From the IMG/VR virus record IMGVR_UViG_3300042922_000120, positions 1-41,225 of that record: a stretch of DNA of 41,225 nt, one strand, 5' to 3'. A program made the translations under genes and the position numbers. Of the stretch, positions 16,277 to 23,601 are shown piece by piece (within the stretch, counting starts at the first letter, position 1; each line of letters starts with the position of its first letter). Source of the DNA: a virus. A model generated the notes under the pieces. It saw nothing but the letters and a program-made list of their open reading frames with translations, ran no database searches and had not been told where the DNA came from.

Positions 16277-17884
16277 ATGGCACTCTCGTACGTTCAGTAC
16301 GCGGGCAACGGTTCGCAGGAAACCTTCGCGATCCCCTTCCCGTACCTGAACAAATCGGACATCAGCGTTAAGGTCGATCTCGATCTCAACCCGTCGTTCA
16401 CCTTCGACGACGCCCAGACTATCCGCATCTCTCCTGCCCCAGCCGCTGCCTCCGTTGTGGAGTTGCGGCGCAACACTCCTCGCGACACTCGTTTGGTCGA
16501 CTTCACGGACGGCTCCGTGCTTACCGAGAGCGACCTCGATCTGGCGAACATCCAAGTGTTCTACATCGTGCAGGAAGCCATCGACATCGCTGGTGGCACC
16601 TTGGAACTCTTGGCCGACGCCTCATACTCCGCTGGTGGTCGCCGGGTCTCCAACATCGGTGATCCGATCAACGCCAACGACGCGGTGAACAAGCAGTACT
16701 TCGAGGGCACGTTCCTCTCGCAGATGACGACGCTGCTTAACCAGACGACCGCCGCGAAGAACACGACGGAGACCCTGAAGAACGACGCGGCGGCTCTCAA
16801 GGCCAACTACGACGCCACGCTCGCTGCTGCCGTTGCTGCACGAGACCTGGCACTCCAGTATCGCGACACGACCAAGGGCTATCGCGACGAGGTCTCGGCG
16901 TGGAACGCGAACGTCAACACGAAGTCCGCGAACGTGGACACGAAGAACGACAACGTCAACGCGAAGTCGGCCAACGTGGACACGAAGGCTACACAGGTGG
17001 CAGCGGACACGGTGACGGCAGGGGAACACGCTGCGTGGGCTTGGACGCAGGCCGAGAGAGCTGAGACTGCGGCGGACGCTGCTGCGACGTTCGATCCGGC
17101 TCTCTTCCTGTCGAAGGCAGGGAACCTTGGTGGCCTTGCGGACCCCGTAGCGGCTCGCCAGAACCTCGGGCTTTCCGAGTGGGGTCACGGCGGTTGCCGC
17201 CTCGTTTACACCAGCACCACGCTGCTCACCTTGCAGATCGTAAATGGTGGCCGTCTCATCATCGACGGTAAGTCTCGCCAGCTCGTGCAGACGACGTTCG
17301 CCAACACGCAGTTCACCACGTCCACGATGTGCTTCATCTACGCATACTGGACAGGTTCCGCCGTCGCCTATGAGGTCAGCGCCACGCACCATGCTACGCA
17401 CACGAACGGCGTCGAGATCAAGTCGGGTGATCCTACCCGCACCCTCGTCGGCGCAGTGTGGCGGTGGAACGATGGGCTCTTTTACGACAACGACGCTATT
17501 CGTGCGGTAGCGTCTTGGTTCAACCGCAGACCCAAACACTTGTTTCTGTATGCTGGTTCTGTGTCGACCGCCTCTACCTCCCAAGTAGCACTCGGAACCG
17601 CCTACGGCATTGTGTGGGCGGGAGAGACCTGTGACGCAAGAATGGTCGGTTACGCTACTAGCTCCGTTGCCAACATGGCGCTGGGGGCCGTCATAATCGG
17701 AGGCAATGTGGGCGGTAACGAGAGCGGGGGTAACTTTGGTGCCAGCACCTATTTCCCGGTCGCGGGCTACCAAGTAAGGGGGGCACAAGCGACTACTACC
17801 ATCCCAAGCTTCCAACCGTCTGCACGAGGGAACGGCCCATCCATCACAGTATGGTCTGCGGTACATTCGACCCTCTGGCTCTAA
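16277..17884 (+). CDS. tail fibre protein (T7 gp17-type N-terminus), 535 aa
   Basis: Host-recognition fibre. Residues 1-110 match the T7 tail fibre N-terminal domain that binds the tail: ALSYVQYAGNGSQETFAIPFPYLNK, VELRRNTPRDTRLVDFTDGS and VLTESDLDLANIQVFYIVQEA. A coiled-coil shaft follows with four seven-residue repeats (about residues 210-237). The C-terminal 240 residues, beginning near WGHGGCRLVY, are a distinct beta-rich tip I do not recognise. The last 400 bases use more AT-rich codons than the neighbours, as expected for an exchanged receptor-binding tip. Confidence 0.93.
   Translation: MALSYVQYAGNGSQETFAIPFPYLNKSDISVKVDLDLNPSFTFDDAQTIRISPAPAAASVVELRRNTPRDTRLVDFTDGSVLTESDLDLANIQVFYIVQEAIDIAGGTLELLADASYSAGGRRVSNIGDPINANDAVNKQYFEGTFLSQMTTLLNQTTAAKNTTETLKNDAAALKANYDATLAAAVAARDLALQYRDTTKGYRDEVSAWNANVNTKSANVDTKNDNVNAKSANVDTKATQVAADTVTAGEHAAWAWTQAERAETAADAAATFDPALFLSKAGNLGGLADPVAARQNLGLSEWGHGGCRLVYTSTTLLTLQIVNGGRLIIDGKSRQLVQTTFANTQFTTSTMCFIYAYWTGSAVAYEVSATHHATHTNGVEIKSGDPTRTLVGAVWRWNDGLFYDNDAIRAVASWFNRRPKHLFLYAGSVSTASTSQVALGTAYGIVWAGETCDARMVGYATSSVANMALGAVIIGGNVGGNESGGNFGASTYFPVAGYQVRGAQATTTIPSFQPSARGNGPSITVWSAVHSTLWL
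16904..16987 (+). repeat. four 21-bp in-frame repeats in tail fibre shaft
   Basis: Four consecutive seven-residue units, NANVNTK, SANVDTK, NDNVNAK and SANVDTK, with Val at a fixed position. This is a heptad periodicity expected for a trimeric coiled coil in the fibre shaft. Units two and four encode identical peptides. Such short tandem repeats can change in number and alter fibre length. Confidence 0.85.
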
Positions 17885-17897
17885 CAAGGAAACGCAA

Positions 17898-18299
17898 ATG
17901 TCAAAACAACTCGGCACCCACTTCGGGGACGAGCTACGCGCCGCTGGTCTTAGCGAAGGAATAGCCTTCATGGCGAGCGGCGAGATCATCGGACGTGACG
18001 CGCTGTCTGCTTCGCAGCGGCAGCAACTCGACGCGCTCATCGCCGCCCACAATCCCAACGCGGTCCCTCCGGTCGCCAAGGTGTGGACCCCGCTGGAGTT
18101 CCTCGAACTCTTCACCCCGGAGGAGCGCAAGGCCCTCCGCACTCTCGCGAAGACCGACGACATGATCGAAGATTGGCTGGACCTCCTGCGGGCCTCCACT
18201 TCGGTCGTGTCGGACGATCCCCGCACTGTCGCCGGTATGGCCTATCTGGTCGCTGCCGGTGTCCTCACTCAAGCACGGGTAGACGAAGCCCTGAGCTAA
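17898..18299 (+). CDS. hypothetical protein after tail fibre, 133 aa
   Basis: Starts at ATG 17898 with AAGGA nine bases upstream. The C-terminal half (WTPLEFLELFTPEERKALRTLAKTDDMIEDWLDLLRA ... DDPRTVAGMAYLVAAGVLTQARVDEALS) resembles short proteins often found next to tail-tip genes of phages of Alphaproteobacteria; I know no proved role for them. It could be a fibre-associated or assembly protein. Its TAA overlaps the next ATG. Confidence 0.7.
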   Translation: MSKQLGTHFGDELRAAGLSEGIAFMASGEIIGRDALSASQRQQLDALIAAHNPNAVPPVAKVWTPLEFLELFTPEERKALRTLAKTDDMIEDWLDLLRASTSVVSDDPRTVAGMAYLVAAGVLTQARVDEALS

Positions 18300-18538
18300 T
18301 GACCACAGACCCGCAGCTCTACACGGCTGTCGGACGGTTGGAGGGTAAGATTGACCTCTTGCTCTCCAATCAAACTCGACACGACAAACGCCTAGACGAA
18401 CAGGACGCTCGCATCGCCGCCCTTGAGACCACCAACAGCACCCGTAAGGGATTCTTCAGGGGTGCTCACTGGCTGGCCGTTGCGACGTCCTCGGTAATCG
18501 CTTTCGCCGCTCCCTATCTGAAAGGACTCTTCTTCTGA
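18299..18538 (+). CDS. probable holin, 79 aa
   Basis: ATG 18299 overlaps the upstream stop (TAATG). Residues about 8-45 form a charged amphipathic helix (GRLEGKIDLLLSNQTRHDKRLDEQDARIAALE), and residues about 53-78 are one hydrophobic segment (GAHWLAVATSSVIAFAAPYLKGLFF). One C-terminal membrane helix after a coiled coil, in the gene slot between fibre and small terminase where T7 has the gp17.5 holin, supports a lysis-membrane role. It would let the signal-less GH19 endolysin out. A spanin or other membrane protein cannot be excluded. Confidence 0.65.
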   Translation: MTTDPQLYTAVGRLEGKIDLLLSNQTRHDKRLDEQDARIAALETTNSTRKGFFRGAHWLAVATSSVIAFAAPYLKGLFF

Positions 18539-18768
18539 TGAGCAAGGCAGACGACTCGATCCTCAATGCCATGCACAACGACCTCGCCACGGCTCTCCGC
18601 AAACGGATCAACTCCGGGGATGCCACCGCCGCTGATCTCAGCGTGGCTCGACAGTTCCTCAAAGACAACAACGTGACCTCGGTCCCTGCCGCCGACAGCC
18701 CGCTCGGTAAGCTCCTCGGGAGCCTGCCCTTCGCGACCGAAGCCGACGCAGACCAAGTCCTCAACTAA
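18538..18768 (+). CDS. small terminase subunit (gp18-like), 76 aa
   Basis: Recognises phage DNA and regulates packaging. Size (T7 gp18 is 89 aa), helical sequence (LNAMHNDLATALRKRINSGDATAADLSVARQFLKDNNV) and position before the large terminase agree with the gp18 family. ATG 18538 overlaps the holin stop (TGATG). Confidence 0.88.
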   Translation: MSKADDSILNAMHNDLATALRKRINSGDATAADLSVARQFLKDNNVTSVPAADSPLGKLLGSLPFATEADADQVLN

Positions 18769-18814
18769 AACCCGCAGAGAAGCCCCAGGACGGGCGTTTA
18801 AGGCTTGCCAGTAG

Positions 18815-18832
18815 GATTGCACCTCTGGGATC
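18815..18832 (+). promoter_or_regulatory. copy of dispersed operator motif upstream of large terminase
   Basis: GATTGCACCTCTGGGATC keeps the right half (CTGGGATC) and centre of the family but has two changes in the left half. It lies in the 103-bp gap between the terminase genes, a gap that holds no other gene (T7 has the Rz-type gene 18.5 near here). Confidence 0.5.
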
Positions 18833-18871
18833 CTTGACGCCTGCCTGTGGCTCTCCCAGCCCATCAGGTTC

Positions 18872-20545
18872 ATGAAACCCAACGAACTCCCACCGCAACT
18901 GAAGGACTTCCGCAACTTCCTCTTCATGTGCTGGCTCCACCTCAATCTCCCGGAGCCCACGGACGTCCAATACGACATCGCCCACTACCTCCAACACGGC
19001 CCCAAACGTTGCGTCGTCGAGGCGTTCCGAGGGATCGGCAAGAGCTGGATCACATCGGCCTACGTGTGCTGGCTCCTGCTCATGGATCCTGACCACAAGA
19101 TCCTCGTGGTGTCCGCCTCCAAGGAACGCTCGGACGCCTTCACGACCTTCACCATGCGTCTCATCAAAGAGATGCCGATCCTCGCCCACCTGATCCCCGG
19201 CAAGGATTCCCGCGACTCCAAGATCGCCTTCGACGTTGGTCCCGCTCGCGCTGCTCACGCCCCGTCTGTGAAGTCGGTCGGCATCAACGGCCAGCTCACT
19301 GGATCACGCGCCAACACAATCATCGCCGACGACGTCGAGGTGCCGAACAACAGCTTCACACAGGCCATGCGAGACAAGCTCTCGGAAGCCGTGAAGGAGT
19401 TCGACGCGCTCCTCTCTCCCGGTGGCCGTATCATCTACCTCGGCACTCCCCAGTGCGAGATGTCCCTCTACAACTCCCTGCCTTCACGCGGCTATCCCAT
19501 CCGGGTGTGGCCTGCTCGTTATCCCGACGAGAAGCAGATGGTGAACTACGGCGAGAACCTCGCTCCGTACATCATCGAGAAGCTCTCCAAGGGAGCCAAG
19601 GTCGGCACCTCCACGGACCCCAAGCGGTTCTCTGAGACCGACTTGGCGGAACGCGAGTGCTCCTACGGACGCGGCGGCTTCGCTCTCCAGTTCATGCTGG
19701 ATACGCGCCTGTCCGATGCCGATCGGTATCCCCTCAAGCTGGCCGATCTCATGGTCATGTCCTGTAACCCGGAGATGGCCCCAGCGAAGCCCGTATGGGC
19801 GGCTCTGCCCGAGTTGGTTCTCAATGACCTACCCTCGGTCGGTTTCAACGGAGATCGCTTCCACAAGCCCGCTATGCTGTCCGCTGAGTGGGCCGAGTAT
19901 ACCGGCACTGTCATGGCCATCGACCCATCGGGACGTGGCACCGACGAGACCACCTACGCCATCGTTAAGTTCCTCCACGGGTTCCTTTACGTGGTCGCTG
20001 CTGGTGGTCTGCAAGGTGGATACGACGATCCCACTCTTGAGAAGCTCGCTGACCTCGCTGCGAAGTGGGGAGTGAACCACATCATCATCGAGAGCAACTT
20101 CGGTGACGGCATGTTCACCAAGCTCATCCAGCCGGTCGTGCATCGTAAGCACCGCTGCCTGATCGAGGAGGTCCGCCACAACACTCAGAAGGAGAAGCGG
20201 ATCATCGACACCCTTGAGCCCGTCATGATGCGCCACAAGCTCATCTTCGACCCTCAGGTGATCAAGGACGACCTCGCCTCGGTGCAGCACTACCCGCCCG
20301 AGAAGCAGACGCAGTACATGCTGTTCCACCAGATGACCCGCATCACGAAAGACCGTGGGTCGCTGGCAAAGGACGACCGTATCGACGTCCTGGCTATGGC
20401 TGTCGCCTACTGGGTGGAAAGCATGGCCCGAGACGAAGACAAGGCTCGCGATGACCTCATCGAGAGAGCCCGTCAGGCTGAGCTGAGCAAGTTCATGTCC
20501 CAGTTCGGGGCGACCGATAAGGGGCTGACCTGGACCCGTGTATGA
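18872..20545 (+). CDS. large terminase subunit (gp19-like), 557 aa
   Basis: Packaging motor and nuclease. Walker A is AFRGIGKSW (Lys57); Walker B-like TIIADDVEVPNN follows near residue 150. The C-terminal nuclease has MAIDPSGRGTDETTYAIV (Asp351), IIIESNFGDGMFTKLI, and DDRIDVLAMAVAYW near the end. Length is close to T7 gp19 (586 aa). It is the last gene of the virion module; a phage promoter overlaps its stop. Confidence 0.97.
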   Translation: MKPNELPPQLKDFRNFLFMCWLHLNLPEPTDVQYDIAHYLQHGPKRCVVEAFRGIGKSWITSAYVCWLLLMDPDHKILVVSASKERSDAFTTFTMRLIKEMPILAHLIPGKDSRDSKIAFDVGPARAAHAPSVKSVGINGQLTGSRANTIIADDVEVPNNSFTQAMRDKLSEAVKEFDALLSPGGRIIYLGTPQCEMSLYNSLPSRGYPIRVWPARYPDEKQMVNYGENLAPYIIEKLSKGAKVGTSTDPKRFSETDLAERECSYGRGGFALQFMLDTRLSDADRYPLKLADLMVMSCNPEMAPAKPVWAALPELVLNDLPSVGFNGDRFHKPAMLSAEWAEYTGTVMAIDPSGRGTDETTYAIVKFLHGFLYVVAAGGLQGGYDDPTLEKLADLAAKWGVNHIIIESNFGDGMFTKLIQPVVHRKHRCLIEEVRHNTQKEKRIIDTLEPVMMRHKLIFDPQVIKDDLASVQHYPPEKQTQYMLFHQMTRITKDRGSLAKDDRIDVLAMAVAYWVESMARDEDKARDDLIERARQAELSKFMSQFGATDKGLTWTRV

Positions 20546-20578
20546 CCATAAGACACGTTAGGGCCACCCATAGTAGGA
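20543..20578 (+). promoter_or_regulatory. phage RNA polymerase promoter at right end (phi-OR-like)
   Basis: CGTTAGGGCCACCCATAG (20556-20573) followed by TAGGAGA, with the same upstream TGACCATAAGACA as the site near 1133. It lies at the end of the large terminase gene, where T7 has phi-OR near the genome end, a promoter used for replication/packaging rather than protein synthesis. No gene follows for 1.3 kb. Confidence 0.75.
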
Positions 20579-21275
20579 GACCCCCAGTCCTCTCTAAGAT
20601 TCAACCATAAGAGTCCTACTCTTGGTGTCCTTGGCGAGGGAGAGTTAGGTGGAGCTGATCACTGATCATCCTTATCTAGCCCTCCCTCCCAGCCCTCCCG
20701 ACGACCCCTCCTAGTTCTCAGGTCCATCTACGATGTCCCAACGAACTAGGAGGCCAGGGTTGTCAATAGGAGACTCTAAAGGTGCTGCCCTGCCCTCTCC
20801 ACAAGCAGCCACGTGTAGTAGAGCGTCGGCGCAATGAATGCCCACCTCCGACAGGCCCGGTTTGCTCTCGCTTTGATCTTGCCCACGCACAGTTCTCCTT
20901 AAAAGAATCTTGTGGTGGTCTTTTGGAAGGGGAGAAAAGTATGTGGCTCTCCTCGAACCCCAAAGTAAAGACCCTGAGCGGCGCGATTCCCCCGATTATT
21001 TGAGTTGCCTGTGAACTTCGGACCCCGGATGTTTTCACCGAAAAATGTGAAACCCCTTATTTCACGCGGCGGGCCTGAGGTTCCCCCCCGTGCCCCTCGT
21101 GGCTCCCGCGTTCCATCGCCCATTGGGGTCTCGACGGCACCCTCTGCCGCCACACCGCGTCACCCGTAGCGTCACATCGGGGCACCTCACCGGCCTAACC
21201 CATTGATTTCGCTAGGATCACAGGGGATTCGGTATCCCGTGTTGTGACAATCGCCCTCTACATGAGGCACCACAG

Positions 21276-21518
21276 GACCACGCTAGGACGTCGCTAGGAC
21301 GCCTTGGCTAGTGGTCGCGGCTTGTCGCCTTGCTTGGCTCTTATCCATTGTTTTCACCGTTCCTGTGGTCTCACCTAACGACCACTCAGCGACCACGCCA
21401 CGCGCCACGCTATGAGCCATGGCCACAAGCCACGCTGGGATACGTAACGAAACATCACAACGCGTACCTGGGATGCAATGCGACCACGCTAGGACGGCCA
21501 AACGACCACGCTAGGACG
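21276..21518. repeat. direct repeats GACCACGCTAGGACG
   Basis: Three exact copies of GACCACGCTAGGACG at 21276-21290, 21482-21496 and 21504-21518, plus a shorter TCGCTAGGACG at 21291-21301. Degenerate CGACCACGC and CCACGC pieces lie between (21380-21440). T7 has short-repeat arrays next to its terminal repeats; these could be the counterpart or a packaging/replication recognition array. Confidence 0.75.
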
Positions 21519-21550
21519 CCGCTATGCGTTCGCTAACGCTGCACTGATTC

Positions 21551-21568
21551 GATCCCACAATCGGCAAC
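21551..21568 (+). promoter_or_regulatory. weak operator-like site
   Basis: GATCCCACAATCGGCAAC matches the dispersed 18-bp family at 14 of 18 positions when compared with GATCCCACATCTGGGAAC, with the left half intact. It lies about 120 bp upstream of the early host promoter, where an upstream repressor site would be plausible. Confidence 0.35.
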
Positions 21569-21669
21569 GATTTGTTGTTTTACTCGCTCCCATCGTCACA
21601 AATCGACGTGGAAAAACCTAACGAAAACAATGGATTGTAAAAAAGTTGGTCCGAATGTGATTTTTCTTG

Positions 21670-21699
21670 TTGACGTTCCCACATCTGTGATCCTATTGT
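21670..21699 (+). promoter_or_regulatory. early host-type (sigma70) promoter with operator in spacer
   Basis: TTGACG (21670-21675), 18-bp spacer, TATTGT (21694-21699). The spacer plus last -35 base is an operator-family copy (21675-21692, GTTCCCACATCTGTGATC), so a bound repressor would block host RNA polymerase. An AT-rich tract lies just upstream (21610-21668), like an UP element. It is the only strong host-type promoter I see before the early genes starting at 21897. Confidence 0.75.
21675..21692 (+). promoter_or_regulatory. operator motif copy inside early promoter
   Basis: GTTCCCACATCTGTGATC. Left half and centre are consensus, right half partly so. It lies between the -35 and -10 hexamers of the early promoter. 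Confidence 0.7.
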
Positions 21700-21772
21700 T
21701 TGATCACACCGGACGACACCACATCAAGCCTCCCAGCGAGGCACTAGGGAGCCCGGTGGTCCCCAAGGGGAT

Positions 21773-21815
21773 TGCTCTTTGAAAAGTGAATAGCTCTAGG
21801 CCACCGTGAGCACGG
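21773..21815 (+). promoter_or_regulatory. nut-like leader: boxA and short hairpin
   Basis: TGCTCTTTGAAAA (21773-21785) is very close to bacterial rRNA-leader boxA (TGCTCTTTAACA type), and the following AGTGAATAG also has an rRNA-leader look. Nineteen bases on, CCGT-GAGC-ACGG (21804-21815) forms a small hairpin that could act like boxB. Together, about 75 bases after the early promoter and just before two hairpins, they suggest processive antitermination using host Nus factors. No N-like protein is identified. Confidence 0.55.
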
Positions 21816-21831
21816 AAAAACGGAGCCAACC

Positions 21832-21878
21832 GATCCCTCTTCGGGATCACCAAAGGGCCTCATGGCGGGGCCTTTTGG
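21832..21878 (+). terminator. leader hairpins with terminator-like second stem
   Basis: GATCCC-TCTTC-GGGATC (21832-21848) is a perfect six-pair hairpin. CCAAAGGGCC...GGGCCTTTTGG (21850-21878) is a second, with a short T run on its 3' side. Placed between the boxA element and the first early gene, they could form an attenuator overcome by antitermination. Confidence 0.55.
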
Positions 21879-21896
21879 ACAACCCGGAGAACTACC

Positions 21897-21986
21897 ATGA
21901 TCGACAACACTAAGACCTATCTCACAGTCAACCTCTTGGGCCTCATCCTCATCGGATCACTCGCCCTCTTGGGCCTCTCTCTTTGA
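21897..21986 (+). CDS. membrane miniprotein, 29 aa
   Basis: First early gene: ATG 21897 with GGAGA eight bases before, TGA 21984-21986. The product begins MIDNTKTYLTVN, then is entirely hydrophobic (LLGLILIGSLALLGLSL), a single membrane helix. An operator-family copy follows seven bases after the stop. Function unknown; such early miniproteins may act on the host membrane. Confidence 0.6.
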   Translation: MIDNTKTYLTVNLLGLILIGSLALLGLSL

Positions 21987-21992
21987 CCTAAC

Positions 21993-22010
21993 GTTCCCAC
22001 ATCTGACAAC
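21993..22010 (+). promoter_or_regulatory. operator/stoperator motif copy
   Basis: GTTCCCACATCTGACAAC, left half and centre consensus, right half degenerate; in the 40-bp gap between the first two early genes, same orientation as the others. Confidence 0.6.
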
Positions 22011-22026
22011 CTTCGGAGACCGTACC

Positions 22027-22821
22027 ATGTCCAGCTTCAAGATCCTCACCACCGGCAACCCCAAGATCGAAAAGGGCAATGCCAAGGGCTATTGGACCTT
22101 CATCCTCCACCTCGCTCCAGCGAAACTCTCGGGCTACCAGACGTGCCCCATGGCGACTGAGGGCTGCAAGGCGGCTTGCCTGAACACGGCAGGGCGAGGC
22201 GGGATGATTGCGGGCCGTGGTCCTCTCACCTTGGCGGATCTCGAAGCGGGCACCTACAACACGATCCAGAAGGCCCGCATTCGGAAGACCAAGCGTTTCT
22301 TCGAGGATCGTCAGGGCTTCATGACGGACCTCGTCGCTGAGATCCGTAGGGCAGTCGCTCTGGCCGAACGCAAGGGCCTTATCCCGGTCTTCCGTCTCAA
22401 CGGCACCTCGGACATTCGCTGGGAGAGCGTAGGGATTGCCTCGGAGGGTGGTCGCCGGGTCCACGACGTGTTCCCTAACGTCCAGTTCTACGACTACACG
22501 AAGCTCCCGAACCGCAAGAACGTCCCAGCGAACTACGCTCTCACGTTCTCTCTGGCTGACGGCAACGATGCTCAAGCTGAGCAAGCCATGCTGAACGGCT
22601 TCAACGTCGCCGTGGTCTTCCGTAGCAAGGCGGTTGCAAACGACAGGATTGCGAACGGCTGGGGACCATTCAGCGGCATGGAAGCATGGCCGGTTCATCC
22701 CGGCGACGAAAGCGATCTTCGCTTCCTCGATCCCAAGGGGCCGGATGGTCTCGGGGCCTTCGTGGCCCTCTACGCCAAGGGCAACGCCAAGCGGGACACG
22801 TCGGGCTTTGTCGTGGACTAA
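22027..22821 (+). CDS. GP88-like early protein, 264 aa
   Basis: Resembles the phage 'gene product 88' family (first named in mycobacteriophages; biochemical role not known to me). The key feature is a cysteine cluster C40-x6-C47-x3-C51 within YQTCPMATEGCKAACLNTAGRGG, which could bind a metal or cluster. It is followed by KARIRKTKRFFEDRQGF, a conserved GLIPVFRLNGTSDIRWE segment, then NVQFYDYTKLPNR. It has a good start (GGAGA before ATG 22027) and lies directly under the early promoter. Family assignment is from memory of the motif; enzymatic function is open. Confidence 0.7.
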   Translation: MSSFKILTTGNPKIEKGNAKGYWTFILHLAPAKLSGYQTCPMATEGCKAACLNTAGRGGMIAGRGPLTLADLEAGTYNTIQKARIRKTKRFFEDRQGFMTDLVAEIRRAVALAERKGLIPVFRLNGTSDIRWESVGIASEGGRRVHDVFPNVQFYDYTKLPNRKNVPANYALTFSLADGNDAQAEQAMLNGFNVAVVFRSKAVANDRIANGWGPFSGMEAWPVHPGDESDLRFLDPKGPDGLGAFVALYAKGNAKRDTSGFVVD

Positions 22822-22822
22822 C

Positions 22823-22840
22823 GATCCCACATCTGGGAAC
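22823..22840 (+). promoter_or_regulatory. operator/stoperator motif, near-perfect palindrome
   Basis: GATCCCACATCTGGGAAC: TCCCA and TGGGA arms around CATC, starting two bases after a TAA. One of the best copies and a useful reference for the consensus. Confidence 0.72.
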
Positions 22841-22927
22841 GACAGGCCGAAACCGGAGCGATCCGGTCGGGACGTAGGGCGTCCCCTGACGATGGCCAAG
22901 CCCGCAGCAACACAACGGAGATCGACG

Positions 22928-23518
22928 ATGGCAACCTTCACGAACCCTGACGCCTACATCAAGGCTCTCACCAAGCGCGGCTTCCGTGCCCTCGGACAGG
23001 GCTTTTACTCCGTGGTCCTCGGGAAACCGGGATGCTCTCAGGTTGTGAAGGTCTGCCGGAACGCGACCGACGTATGGCCGCTCTATGCGGAATGGGCGTT
23101 CCACAATCCGGGTCCGTTCGTCCCTCGCATCCACTCCCTGAAGTGGCACGGCAACGGCAAGTTCTTCGTGGCCGTCCTCGATCGCATGGTTGAGACCCTG
23201 CACGACCGTCAGTATTCCTCCGAGGTGACTGGCAAGCAACGCGAGAAAGCCAAGGCGATCCTCGGGGCTCTCTCTAACCGCTACACCGGGCTGTCATACG
23301 TCCTCACCGCGTTCGACAAGGCTGGGTACAGGGCAGAGGCTCGGTTCCTGCGGCACCTCCAGACGGTCTTCCCTCACGCCTATTTTGACATCCACGGGAA
23401 CAACTGGATGTACGACGCCTCTGGGGCTCTGATCCTCACTGACCCCTTCTCGGAAGACAAGATGGCCGTCGTTCCGAAGCGCCTCAAGCGGGCTGCTCCC
23501 GCCCTTCTCGCTGCCTAA
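22928..23518 (+). CDS. kinase-fold early protein, 196 aa
   Basis: Looks like a small protein-kinase-like phosphotransferase. A glycine-rich segment GQGFYSVVLG (residues 23-32) is followed by VVKV (Lys41). A catalytic-loop-like FDIHGNNWM (Asp154, His156, Asn159) is followed by ILTDPF (Asp172) in place of DFG. ATG 22928 has GGAGA nine bases before; the longer upstream frame overlaps the previous gene and lacks a ribosome site. T7 encodes an early serine/threonine kinase (gp0.7) that modifies host RNA polymerase; a similar host-takeover role is possible but inferred from fold and timing only. Confidence 0.7.
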   Translation: MATFTNPDAYIKALTKRGFRALGQGFYSVVLGKPGCSQVVKVCRNATDVWPLYAEWAFHNPGPFVPRIHSLKWHGNGKFFVAVLDRMVETLHDRQYSSEVTGKQREKAKAILGALSNRYTGLSYVLTAFDKAGYRAEARFLRHLQTVFPHAYFDIHGNNWMYDASGALILTDPFSEDKMAVVPKRLKRAAPALLAA

Positions 23519-23520
23519 AC

Positions 23521-23538
23521 GATCCCACCTCTGGGAGC
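23521..23538 (+). promoter_or_regulatory. operator/stoperator motif copy
   Basis: GATCCCACCTCTGGGAGC, both arms present, two bases after the kinase-like gene's stop. Confidence 0.68.
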
Positions 23539-23546
23539 CTCCATCC

Positions 23547-23566
23547 GAGGGGCCTACGGGCCTCTC
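23547..23566 (+). terminator. GC-rich hairpin after kinase-like gene
   Basis: GAGGGGCC-TAC-GGGCCTCTC forms a strong stem, without a following T tract. It could be a processing or pausing site, or a stop for a repressor-paused polymerase next to the operator copy just upstream. Confidence 0.4.
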
Positions 23567-23601
23567 CAGTGGGTGCTTTCGCCCTGCAACGGAGAACGAA
23601 C

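Larger units (their letters stand above)
20579..21660. other. non-coding stretch, probable genome-end/packaging region
   Basis: About 1.1 kb with no convincing gene. The frames present are short, lack good ribosome sites and look unlike the rest of the phage proteins. Visible contents are C-rich and pyrimidine-rich segments (20580-20760), an imperfect hairpin GTTTTCAC/GTGAAAC (21031-21052), CGACCACGCTAGGACG direct repeats, and a degenerate operator-like sequence at 21551. In T7-like phages the terminal repeats and packaging cuts lie between the large terminase and the early promoters, so I expect the physical ends here. The sequence alone does not fix them. Confidence 0.6.

Noticed and set aside
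20027-20044. GATCCCACTCTTGAGAAG in the large terminase as another operator copy
   Set aside because: Only the left arm matches and the centre and right half do not; chance match in coding DNA is likely.
20782-21003. 73-aa frame in the genome-end region
   Set aside because: No ribosome site, atypical composition, isolated in non-coding DNA; alternative 67-91 aa frames on both strands are equally plausible by chance.
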